A DNA stretch of 12,940 nucleotides, from assembly GCA_902803355.1 (NCBI GenBank), contig CADCPP010000154.1, positions 1 through 12,940 on the forward strand, read 5' to 3'. The notes under the pieces were generated by a model. It had not been told where the DNA came from and made no database searches. It was given only the letters and a program-made list of their open reading frames with translations. A program made the position numbers and the translations under genes. Shown in pieces: positions 1 through 5,748 of the stretch. The stretch's first letter is position 1. Every line of letters starts with the position of its first letter. This stretch comes from an uncultured Lachnospiraceae bacterium. GTDB taxonomy: Bacteria > Bacillota > Clostridia > Lachnospirales > Lachnospiraceae.

Positions 1-87
1 AATGCGCACCTCATCACCCTTGGGAGCCTCGTCCGGAACATTGTCGACGCGAAGGTCTTTGGCTGTGTAGAAACGTGCTGCTTTCAT
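1..87 (-). CDS. Zinc-dependent alcohol dehydrogenase, N-terminal fragment
   Basis: The 29 residues visible begin MKAARFYTAKDLRVDNVP and continue with a PKGDEVRI-type segment. This is the usual first beta-strand region of medium-chain zinc alcohol dehydrogenases, such as butanediol or sorbitol dehydrogenase-like enzymes, which oxidise alcohols with NAD(P). The ATG is preceded on the minus strand by AAGGAG at good spacing and by a strong promoter. The gene leaves the window on the left, so the zinc ligands and Rossmann fold cannot be checked and the substrate is unknown. The family call rests only on the N-terminal pattern. Confidence 0.75.
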   Translation of the reverse strand, partial: MKAARFYTAKDLRVDNVPDEAPKGDEVRI

Positions 88-139
88 GTTGTTCTCCTTA
101 ACAAAATAATTGTCAGGGTCTTTTTTCAGACCGCCCAAA

Positions 140-168
140 ATTCTAACGCCCGAGGCAGCGAAAGTCAA
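140..168 (-). promoter_or_regulatory. Sigma-A type promoter of the alcohol dehydrogenase gene
   Basis: Read on the minus strand, TTGACT (163-168), a 17-base spacer and TAGAAT (140-145) form a near-consensus promoter. Transcription would start near 133 and give a leader of about 45 bases before the dehydrogenase ATG. Confidence 0.7.
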
Positions 169-416
169 GAATTATCATGCAATTATCGTACTAAAGAAAC
201 ATTTGCGATTCATTAACGCCGAGGGGCTGCTAATTGCGGGGAGGAAGCGGAAAACGGCGGTCTTTCAGCGGCTTGAAGGGGACCTTTTGGGTCTCCTTTG
301 GACCTGCGTCTATGCCGTGGATGAGGACGGCCGCAGCTTTAAGGGAGAAGATACGATCGCCGGCGTTAAGATAATTACATTACGAGATCATCTTAAAAAA
401 CTATTTTAAGAATATG

Positions 417-445
417 TTGACAATGGAGAAATCTTAAAGTATGAA
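417..445 (+). promoter_or_regulatory. Possible promoter upstream of the terminator-like hairpin
   Basis: TTGACA (417-422), a 17-base spacer and TATGAA (440-445) match sigma-A spacing, with a perfect -35 and a partial -10. The transcript would meet the hairpin at 468-500 within about 50 bases, so the site is either a leader with premature termination or chance. Low confidence because the area also reads as a decayed coding frame. Confidence 0.25.
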
Positions 446-467
446 GGAAAAGAAATCGATGATCGGG

Positions 468-500
468 AAGCCGCTGCCGTACTAACGGCGGGGGCTTTTT
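468..500 (+). terminator. Terminator-like hairpin
   Basis: AAGCCGCTGCCGT (468-480) pairs with ACGGCGGGGGCTT (485-497), with one G-G mismatch and one G-T wobble, around the four-base loop ACTA. A T run ends at 500. The form is that of an intrinsic terminator for plus-strand transcription, and it lies 139 bases before the first gene of the next set. It overlaps the interrupted reading frame, so one of the two readings may be coincidental. Confidence 0.45.
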
Positions 501-549
501 GCATGGACCGGCACCGCATCTCAGCTGAAAACAGTACGTTTTTCATGAC

Positions 550-564
550 TCGACGCAGCGTCGA
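550..564. promoter_or_regulatory. Perfect 15-bp palindrome, candidate operator
   Basis: TCGACGC-A-GCGTCGA has two perfect 7-base arms around a single central base. It sits about 75 bases before the start codon of the membrane protein/XRE regulator pair. A weak extended -10 element (TGCTATGCT, 585-593) lies 20 bases downstream, which would put the palindrome near the -35 position. The obvious candidate ligand is the XRE protein encoded in the same set, but this is inference. Confidence 0.35.
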
Positions 565-638
565 TAGTATTTTCCGGGGCGTTGTGCTATGCTGAAGGCA
601 GAAAAGAGCGCTTCAGAATGATTCCGGAGGTATTCATC

Positions 639-980
639 ATGCTTTGGCCGCGCAGACTGTTTATTATAAACGAGCTTTTGGGCAATGGTTACGGAGGCTT
701 AGGATATCTTGTCTGTCTGGCCGGCTTTTTGTTCGCCGTGTATCTTCATCGCAGGGACAGAAAAACCTTCCTGTGGCCGGTGCTTCCCGCAGTGATCCTG
801 TATGCTGCCTGCGAGGTGGCGGAAGTGAATCTGTGGAGCAGCATCAAATTCGGCAGCAGCATTCTGCCGGTTTATCTGATTCTGCTGCTTGGCTACCTGC
901 TGATCGGTTATATTCCCGGATGGCTGTTCATGGATCTTGTCTGTTTTCTGAAGGACAAAAAGAAGAAAGAGAAGGAATAA
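639..980 (+). CDS. Small membrane protein, three predicted helices
   Basis: A 113-residue protein of unknown family. ATG 639 was chosen because CCGGAGG (624-630) lies 8 bases before it; an in-frame ATG at 618 lacks such a site. Hydrophobic segments run at about residues 20-36, 46-60 and 75-104, separated by a basic loop (HRRDRK), and the protein ends in a highly charged lysine/glutamate tail (KDKKKKEKE) that should face the cytoplasm. The next gene starts directly after the stop codon, so the two are almost certainly co-translated. Small membrane proteins paired with XRE regulators often act as sensors or regulator partners, but nothing in the sequence fixes the role here. Confidence 0.8.
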   Translation: MLWPRRLFIINELLGNGYGGLGYLVCLAGFLFAVYLHRRDRKTFLWPVLPAVILYAACEVAEVNLWSSIKFGSSILPVYLILLLGYLLIGYIPGWLFMDLVCFLKDKKKKEKE

Positions 981-1778
981 GTGATCGTGGATGCGGCAAA
1001 GACAGGAAAAGTGATTCGGGATCTTCGGACAGAAAAGGGGATGACGCAGCAGGAGCTGGCGTCCCTTCTTAACGTATCTCCGACAACCGTTTCCAAATGG
1101 GAGAACGGGAGGGGCCTTCCAGACGTTTCCATGCTGGAACCGCTCACGAAGGTCTTTGAGGTAAGTTTCGCCGAGATCATTCTGGGGGAGAGCGGACAGC
1201 CGAAAGAGGAAGCAGCGGCGGAACCGATCCTGAGTACGGAAGAAAAAACAGAAGCAGCCATCAAGTCGGTCATCGAGGAATCGATCGTGCAGAAAGAGAA
1301 AAAATATCACAAAAGAGTTGTTGCCGTTTCTGTGACGATGCTCTTTCTTTCCGTGGTGTTAGTCTTGTTGGGCTGGTGGGTGCATGCCCATGAAGAGCCC
1401 TGGTCGAGGAACCTTTCGCGGCTTGAGCGCGTGGACCGGCAGGGGGCCGAAGATCCGTTTTATCAGGGCGGAAAATGGTATTATCCATACAAACAGATAA
1501 ACAGTGAGATTTACAAGGCGGTCATGAGGGAACTGGATCCCCATTCTTCCAACCCGGGAGCGGGCGTGGGAACGGTTGGCGAGGTGGTTGCCTACAGCCT
1601 AAGTCAGGATAGCAGTGCGTGTTACTATTACAGCACAATGCGCAGAATGTCAGGCGACTGGCTGCTGATGTTCAGGGATGACGGAAACGGCTGGCCGAAC
1701 GCAGATAATGCCCTGTACCTCTACGGCACGGAGCAAAGTATAACGAATGCGCCTTATTGGCTGACAAAGATAAGATAG
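981..1778 (+). CDS. Membrane-anchored XRE-family transcriptional regulator
   Basis: A 265-residue protein. Residues about 8-70 form a Cro/C1-type helix-turn-helix (GMTQQELASLLNVSPTTVSKW, with the usual WENGRGLPD after the recognition helix). A charged linker follows, then one transmembrane helix at about 113-134. The remaining 130 residues should lie outside the cell and are rich in aromatic residues (GGKWYYPYKQ, ACYYYSTMRR); I do not recognise this part. The GTG start touches the stop codon of the preceding gene, with GAAGGA just upstream. The topology suggests a one-component sensor in which an external signal alters a DNA-binding domain held at the membrane. Targets may include its own set through the palindrome at 550-564 (inference). 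Confidence 0.9.
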   Translation: MIVDAAKTGKVIRDLRTEKGMTQQELASLLNVSPTTVSKWENGRGLPDVSMLEPLTKVFEVSFAEIILGESGQPKEEAAAEPILSTEEKTEAAIKSVIEESIVQKEKKYHKRVVAVSVTMLFLSVVLVLLGWWVHAHEEPWSRNLSRLERVDRQGAEDPFYQGGKWYYPYKQINSEIYKAVMRELDPHSSNPGAGVGTVGEVVAYSLSQDSSACYYYSTMRRMSGDWLLMFRDDGNGWPNADNALYLYGTEQSITNAPYWLTKIR

Positions 1779-1791
1779 AAATAAGATAGAA
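1770..1791 (+). repeat. Perfect tandem 11-bp duplication across a stop codon
   Basis: ATAAGATAGAA occurs twice in tandem without a gap (1770-1780 and 1781-1791). The first copy contains the TAG stop (1776-1778) of the XRE regulator gene. It is probably a replication-slippage duplication, but an 11-base period could also place two protein-binding half-sites on one helix face. Confidence 0.7.
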
Positions 1792-1826
1792 TCAACAGAC
1801 AGCGTCAATAGCATTTTTGAAGAGAT

Positions 1827-1837
1827 TATGATACACT
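1827..1837 (+). promoter_or_regulatory. Possible extended -10 promoter
   Basis: TATGATACACT includes an extended -10 (TG, one base, TACACT at 1832-1837). It lies about 55 bases before the TTG start at 1893. No good -35 hexamer is present, so promoter strength may depend on an activator. It resembles the better promoter at 8221-8250, which has TGATACAAT. Confidence 0.3.
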
Positions 1838-1892
1838 GGACAGCGAAAAGGCGCAGTAAAGGGACGGAAGAAACGCTCGGGAGGATAGAGAT

Positions 1893-2546
1893 TTGGATGC
1901 TGAGAAGACAGGAAAACTGAAGAGATTCCTTGTGCCCGCCGCGATCGTGCTTGTCCTGTGCCTGCTGTGGCTTCTGCTTCGCCCGTATTTTGCCCGCGAT
2001 GGTCAGAGGTATGACGGCTCAAAGTCCGCACTGCGCTATGAGATCATTGCAGACTGGGAAGCGAAACCGGCAGACCATTTATATGTATATGCGGCCGACG
2101 CGCCGGAAGATATGCAGAAACAGATGCTGGAGCGTTACGGCACCGCAGAGAAACTCGCGGCACTTCTTCCTGTGCACACGCCCGAGCATCCGCAGTACCG
2201 CGGAGAAGGTAAGGATCCGTATTTTGTTTATCTGATTCGCCGTTTTCGGGACAGGATCAACGGAGAAATATTTGTTTACCCGAACACTTACTCGGGGAAA
2301 TATGAAATTTCCACTGTCTTTCAGGAGATCGACTGGCAGGGCATTGCGGGATACACCTCCCCGGAAGCGCCGCTGTATCTGTATAAAGAAGGGCTCTGGT
2401 ACTTCGGTATCATCGGAGACCGCGCCTACTGTCTGACGCTCAGAGAATCTTATCAGGAATCTATAGGCGTAAACACCAAAACAGACAACTTTGTTCCCTA
2501 TCCCGGCGGGGTAGTCCGGGATGTGCCGATAAACGAAGCGGAATAA
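1893..2546 (+). CDS. Membrane-anchored exported protein of unknown family
   Basis: A 217-residue protein starting at TTG, chosen because GGGAGG (1879-1884) sits 8 bases upstream and a hydrophobic segment follows at once. Residues about 12-29 form a single N-terminal helix without a lipobox cysteine, so the protein is probably anchored with its body outside. The body is rich in aromatic and acidic residues (YEIIADWEAK, GLWYFGIIGD) and shows no motif I recognise. Its first residues (DAEKTGKLKRF) resemble those of the XRE regulator upstream (VDAAKTGKVIRD); this may be chance or may mark a shared origin. It lies 114 bases downstream of that gene, with a possible weak promoter between, and is closed by a strong terminator. 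Confidence 0.75.
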   Translation: MDAEKTGKLKRFLVPAAIVLVLCLLWLLLRPYFARDGQRYDGSKSALRYEIIADWEAKPADHLYVYAADAPEDMQKQMLERYGTAEKLAALLPVHTPEHPQYRGEGKDPYFVYLIRRFRDRINGEIFVYPNTYSGKYEISTVFQEIDWQGIAGYTSPEAPLYLYKEGLWYFGIIGDRAYCLTLRESYQESIGVNTKTDNFVPYPGGVVRDVPINEAE

Positions 2547-2605
2547 TCACCCGCATAAGACGGTATCATCAAAGCTGAGAACAGCATTGATCCGATTAAC
2601 AAGAC

Positions 2606-2656
2606 AAGAGGCTTGCACCGGCAGACGATCCCGCGTATGCAAGCCTCTTTCTTTGA
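2606..2656 (+). terminator. Intrinsic terminator
   Basis: AAGAGGCTTGCA (2606-2617) pairs perfectly with TGCAAGCCTCTT (2638-2649) around a 20-base loop and is followed by a T-rich tail (TTTCTTTG region). It closes the membrane protein/XRE/exported protein set. Confidence 0.85.
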
Positions 2657-2721
2657 TTGATTTGGGTCATCTGCTGGAAAAGCATGGTGAGAATACCTTA
2701 AAGTGCAGCCTTAAGATGATA

Positions 2722-2750
2722 TTGACAACAAACCAAACATAAGCTAAGAT
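2722..2750 (+). promoter_or_regulatory. Promoter of the mazEF-type module
   Basis: TTGACA (2722-2727), a 17-base spacer and TAAGAT (2745-2750) give a perfect -35 and a fair -10. Transcription would begin near 2757, about 35 bases before the antitoxin ATG, which has AAGGGGG as its ribosome binding site. Confidence 0.75.
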
Positions 2751-2758
2751 TTTGGCAG

Positions 2759-2778
2759 GATATACAATAGATATACAA
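2759..2778 (+). repeat. Two direct repeats at the transcription start, candidate autoregulatory site
   Basis: GATATACAA occurs at 2759-2767 and 2770-2778, an 11-base period that puts both copies on nearly the same face of the helix. They cover the predicted first transcribed bases, where binding of a MazE/MazF complex would block transcription. Autoregulation is typical of such modules; the site assignment is inference. Confidence 0.45.
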
Positions 2779-2791
2779 GGGGGCGAAAACG

Positions 2792-3034
2792 ATGCAGACC
2801 CAGGTAAAAGCATGGGGCAACAGCCAGGGCGTCCGGATCTCAAAAGAGGTCCTGCAGGCGGCTGCCATATCGGTAGACGATACACTGGACATCAAGGTGT
2901 CCAACGGTATGATCGTGCTGGTCAAGCCGTTCCGGCACAAAACACTGGAGGAGCGTGCGGCAGAATATGGCGGGAAGCTTGCCCTGGACGGCGAATTTGA
3001 CTGGGGCGAACCGATTGGAAGAGAGGTCTGGTAA
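2792..3034 (+). CDS. mazE: MazE-like antitoxin (AbrB/MazE/SpoVT fold)
   Basis: An 80-residue protein with the typical opening of MazE-type antitoxins: QVKAWGNSQGVRISKEVL at residues about 4-21, where WGNSQG is the family signature of the swapped-hairpin DNA-binding domain. The C-terminal half is acidic and likely flexible (LALDGEFDWGEP), as expected for the part that wraps around and inhibits the toxin. Its TAA stop overlaps the ATG of the toxin gene by one base, so the two are translationally coupled. The dimer should neutralise the toxin and repress the promoter just upstream, perhaps through the repeats at 2759-2778. Length and arrangement fit the family. Confidence 0.9.
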   Translation: MQTQVKAWGNSQGVRISKEVLQAAAISVDDTLDIKVSNGMIVLVKPFRHKTLEERAAEYGGKLALDGEFDWGEPIGREVW

Positions 3035-3339
3035 TGAAGCAAGCACTCCACCAGGGCGATATTCTGAAGATCGAGAGCGTCAGACTGCCCGTTCTTGTCG
3101 TGAGCAAGGACTTCTTTAATCAGACAGGGGAGATCATAGCCTGCCCTGTATACCCGGCCGGTGAGGCAGGGCCTTTGCACATCCCCGTCCGTACTGAGCG
3201 GGCAGAGGGCCTGGTCCAGTGTGAAAAGCTGACGCTGCTGGACCTGAACGTGAGAGGCTGGACGAAAACAGACAGGATCCGGATGGAAGACGTGATCAAT
3301 ATTACAGATGCTATCCAGGGAATATTCGACTATATCTGA
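3034..3339 (+). CDS. mazF: MazF/PemK-like endoribonuclease toxin
   Basis: A 101-residue protein, slightly shorter than common MazF proteins (about 110-117). The core PVLVVSKDFFNQTGEIIACPV (residues about 19-39) matches the conserved MazF strand-loop region (PALVVS, F-N-x-x-T-G, V-x-P-V). Arg17 just before it is in the place of the usual catalytic arginine. The later CEKLTLLDLNVRGW segment corresponds to the MazF DQ-x-x-x-x-D region, with K where many members have Q. Enzymes of this family cut single-stranded mRNA at short motifs. The protein looks complete. The gene is coupled to the antitoxin by a one-base overlap and followed by its own terminator. Confidence 0.88.
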   Translation: MKQALHQGDILKIESVRLPVLVVSKDFFNQTGEIIACPVYPAGEAGPLHIPVRTERAEGLVQCEKLTLLDLNVRGWTKTDRIRMEDVINITDAIQGIFDYI

Positions 3340-3360
3340 GATGACGCAGAGAAGAACTCA

Positions 3361-3397
3361 AAAACGCACAGGAGGTGGGCCCGTGCGTTTTGTTTTT
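3361..3397 (+). terminator. Intrinsic terminator of the mazEF-type module
   Basis: AAAACGCAC (3361-3369) pairs perfectly with GTGCGTTTT (3383-3391) around a 13-base loop and is followed by GTTTTT. The loop contains AGGAGGTG, a full Shine-Dalgarno sequence, and the descending arm begins with a GTG that opens a reading frame, so the hairpin could also hide a translation start. Confidence 0.75.
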
Positions 3398-3638
3398 ATG
3401 CGATTTCTGAAGAAGGAAAACCTAATCTGTCACGATCTTCAGGTTATCGATAATCCTGATATTGGTCTCGTGGGGGAGATGGCTGCTCATTATTCCTTCC
3501 TTGCTCTTGGGCGCGCTGATCACTCCTTTGTCGGAAAAATGGACGAGGACAGCGGCATACGGAGGTCACCTGGTCATGTGGGAATGTCTGGCGGTTTTTG
3601 CTGTTGTCATGTTGCTGACGACATTTTTTACGGTCTAG
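3383..3638 (+). pseudogene. Remnant of a small membrane protein gene
   Basis: GTG 3383 is preceded by AGGAGGT (3370-3376) at 6 bases and opens with MRFVFMRFLKKENL. From about 3426 the protein-like frame is the next one, which encodes two clear hydrophobic helices (IFRLSIILILVSWGRWLLI, then ECLAVFAVVMLLTTFFTV) joined by a polar stretch, and ends at TAG 3636-3638. One frameshift near 3420 would join the good start to the helices. The frame that stays open from 3383 to 3763 gives a far less plausible cysteine- and histidine-rich product here. I read this as a decayed membrane protein gene of unknown family; a real 126-residue protein in the long frame is the alternative. Confidence 0.4.
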
Positions 3639-3685
3639 ACCCGCATGAGAAAAGGCAATACGATACTGTTGTACAGGAAAGGAAC

Positions 3686-3763
3686 ATGAATATTCTGGCA
3701 CTGTTAGATCTCCCGACCAGGGGAAAATATTGGTATGACGGGCAGCTGAAAGAAGAAAAATAA
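3686..3763 (+). pseudogene. ABC transporter ATPase fragment
   Basis: The 25 residues from ATG 3686 (MNILALLDLPTRGKYWYDGQ...) match the stretch directly after Walker A in MacB/LolD-type ATPases, where G-K-S-T-x-M-N-I-L is followed by LLD-x-PT-x-G-x-Y-x-x-DG. The Walker A itself is absent: GGAAAG before the ATG could be the codons of its G-K, with a few bases lost after them. The rest of the ATPase is missing too. Lying behind a membrane protein remnant, it may be what is left of an ABC transporter locus. Confidence 0.45.
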
Positions 3764-3776
3764 TTTCAGAAAAATC

Positions 3777-3808
3777 AGACAGGGGGCGGTTCTTCCGTCC
3801 CCCTGTCT
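3777..3808 (-). terminator. Terminator of the flavin reductase/ABC exporter operon
   Basis: AGACAGGGGGCGG (3777-3789) and CCGTCCCCCTGTCT (3795-3808) form a 13-bp stem with one bulged T and a 5-base loop. On the minus strand it is followed by TGATTTTTCTG. It lies 10 bases beyond the stop codon of the second ABC gene, and may also stop plus-strand transcription. Confidence 0.8.
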
Positions 3809-3818
3809 TACTGCTTTG

Positions 3819-5747
3819 TTAATCCAGCTCCCTTACCCCGGTGTACAGTTCGTAATACCGCCCTTTCATGGCGAGGAGCTCTTCATGCGTGCCGCGCTCG
3901 ATGATCTCGCCCTGCTCCAGTACCATGATGGCGTTCGCATTGCGGACGGTGGAGAGCCGGTGCGCGATCACGAAGGTGGTGCGGTCTTTCATCAGGCGGT
4001 CCATGCCGTGCTCGATATGCCGCTCGGTACGGGTATCGACGGAAGATGTCGCTTCGTCCAGCACGAGGATCGGGGCCTTGGAGATCGCGGCCCGCGCGAT
4101 GTTTAAGAGCTGGCGCTGGCCCTGGGAAAGGTTCGTGCCGTCGCCCTCGATCACGGTATCGTAGCCTTCGGAAAGGCGCATGATAAAGCTGTGCGCAGAG
4201 GCGGTCCGGGCCGCCTGCTCGACCTCTTCATCGGTGGCATCCAGCCGGCCGTAGCGGATGTTCTCCCGCACGGTGCCGGTAAAGAGGTGGGTGTCCTGCA
4301 GGACCATGGCGATCTTGCTGCGCAGCTCGTCACGCTTCATCTCTTTCACTTCCACGCCGTCGATGGTAATAGAGCCCTCTTCGATATCGTAGAAGCGGTT
4401 CAGCAGATTGGTGATGGTGGTCTTGCCGGCGCCGGTGGAGCCCACGAAGGCGATCTTCTGGCCCGGTTTGGCGTACACATTGATATGCTTCAGGACCGTC
4501 TTCTCCGGCACGTAGCCGAAGGAGACGTCGTTCATGATCACATAGCCCTTCATGGCGGACATATCCGCGGCGTCCGGTTTATCCGGGCTTTCCGGCTCGG
4601 CATCCATCACGTCAAAGACACGCTCCGCGCCGGCGATGGCGGAGAAGATGGTCGCCATCTGCTGGGAGATCTGGTTGATGGGCATGGAAAACTGACGGGA
4701 GTAATTTGCAAAGACCGTCAGACCGCCGGGAGAAAGCTTGCCGGCCAGGATCAGGATCCCGCCGATGCCGATGGTCACGGCGTAGGAGATCTGGGAGGTG
4801 TTGCCCATGAGCGGGCCCATCACGCCGCCCCAGAACTGCGCCCGGAACTGTTTTTCCCGCATGTCGCCGTTCAGCTGCCCGAATTCTTCCGCGCAGGTTT
4901 CTTCATGGTTGAAGACCTTGACGACCTTCTGACCGCTTACGGTCTCTTCAATGTAGCCGTTCACGGCACCGAGGGCCGCCTGGTTCGCGCTGTAGTATTT
5001 CCGCGAGCGTCTGGCGATCGCCAGGCCGCCGAAGAGGAAGATGGGCACGAAGACCACCACGACCAGCGTCAGCAGCCAGCTTGTCGTGATCATGAAGATC
5101 AGCGTGCCGACCAGAGTGACGATGCCGGAAATGATGGAGATCAGCGAGTTGTTCAGCATGGCATCGATATTGTCGATGTCGTTCGTGAAGCGGGACATGA
5201 TCTCGCCGGTGGGGTGACCGTCAAAGTACTTTAACGGCAGCTTCTGCAGCTTGTCAAAGAGGTCGTCGCGCATCTTTTTCAGCACGCTCTCCGTGATGGT
5301 GATGCCGATGCGGCTCATCACGTAGTTCATGAGCGCGGACAGGCCGTAGACCGTCCCCATCATGATCATGGCGGCAAGCAGGTACTGCATAACGCTTCCG
5401 CCGCCCGTAATGCCGGTCAGAAATGCGTCGATCTTCTGCGAGATGGCGTTCAGGTTCGTGGCGATATCCGGGTTGACCGCCTTGGAGAGCTTGTCGATGA
5501 CCGGCGCCATCATATAGGAGCCGACCAGGGAAAAGAGCGAGCTGATCAGCATGCAGAATGCGACAAGCACGATGAGCGCCCGGTAACCTTTCAGATACGA
5601 CAGGATGCGTGCCACGGTCCTGCCGCTGTTTTTACTTAGGACTTCCTTCCCTGCGCCTCGGGCAGCGCGTCCGCCGGGACCGCCCGGCATCCTTCCTTTG
5701 GCGCTGCTGTTGTAGCGGGCCTGCAGTTCTTCTAATGACCGTGCCAT
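3819..5747 (-). CDS. ABC exporter half-transporter, catalytically complete subunit
   Basis: A 642-residue protein: a basic, glycine-rich N-terminal tail (residues 1-45), a six-helix transmembrane domain (about 50-375) and an ATPase domain (about 400-640). Walker A is GSTGAGKT (436-443, Lys442), the Q-loop is Gln484, Walker B is LVLDE with Glu565, and the H-loop is His596. The signature is LSQGQ (540-544), not LSGGQ. ATG 5747 was chosen because AGGAGG lies just before it; an upstream extension lacks this. The start lies one base past the stop of the partner ABC gene. In heterodimeric exporters the subunit with the catalytic Glu carries the weak signature, as seen here. Lipids, peptides or drugs are typical cargo of the family; the cargo here is unknown. 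Confidence 0.93.
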   Translation of the reverse strand: MARSLEELQARYNSSAKGRMPGGPGGRAARGAGKEVLSKNSGRTVARILSYLKGYRALIVLVAFCMLISSLFSLVGSYMMAPVIDKLSKAVNPDIATNLNAISQKIDAFLTGITGGGSVMQYLLAAMIMMGTVYGLSALMNYVMSRIGITITESVLKKMRDDLFDKLQKLPLKYFDGHPTGEIMSRFTNDIDNIDAMLNNSLISIISGIVTLVGTLIFMITTSWLLTLVVVVFVPIFLFGGLAIARRSRKYYSANQAALGAVNGYIEETVSGQKVVKVFNHEETCAEEFGQLNGDMREKQFRAQFWGGVMGPLMGNTSQISYAVTIGIGGILILAGKLSPGGLTVFANYSRQFSMPINQISQQMATIFSAIAGAERVFDVMDAEPESPDKPDAADMSAMKGYVIMNDVSFGYVPEKTVLKHINVYAKPGQKIAFVGSTGAGKTTITNLLNRFYDIEEGSITIDGVEVKEMKRDELRSKIAMVLQDTHLFTGTVRENIRYGRLDATDEEVEQAARTASAHSFIMRLSEGYDTVIEGDGTNLSQGQRQLLNIARAAISKAPILVLDEATSSVDTRTERHIEHGMDRLMKDRTTFVIAHRLSTVRNANAIMVLEQGEIIERGTHEELLAMKGRYYELYTGVRELD

Positions 5748-5748
5748 C

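Larger units (their letters stand above)
110..597 (+). pseudogene. Interrupted reading frame of unknown family
   Basis: One frame stays open from about 110 to a TAA at 407-409, then runs open again for 62 codons to a TGA at 595-597. The joined product has protein-like stretches, for example TLRDHLKKLF before the stop and EYVDNGEILKYEGKEIDD directly after it. No well-placed ribosome binding site precedes a start; a TTG at 203 is the best candidate and is weak. I do not recognise the family. It may be a gene remnant with a nonsense codon. Alternatively it is intergenic DNA, since the same stretch carries a promoter for the leftward gene, a hairpin and a palindrome. Confidence 0.25.

Noticed and set aside
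699..1310. Minus-strand open frames opposite the membrane protein and XRE genes
   Set aside because: The plus-strand frames have ribosome binding sites, membrane helices and a helix-turn-helix; the minus frames have none.
4191..5234. Long plus-strand open frame (347 codons) opposite the ABC exporter gene
   Set aside because: It is the antisense of a clearly coding ABC gene, is extremely rich in His, Asp, Gly and Arg, and has no ribosome binding site or family motif.
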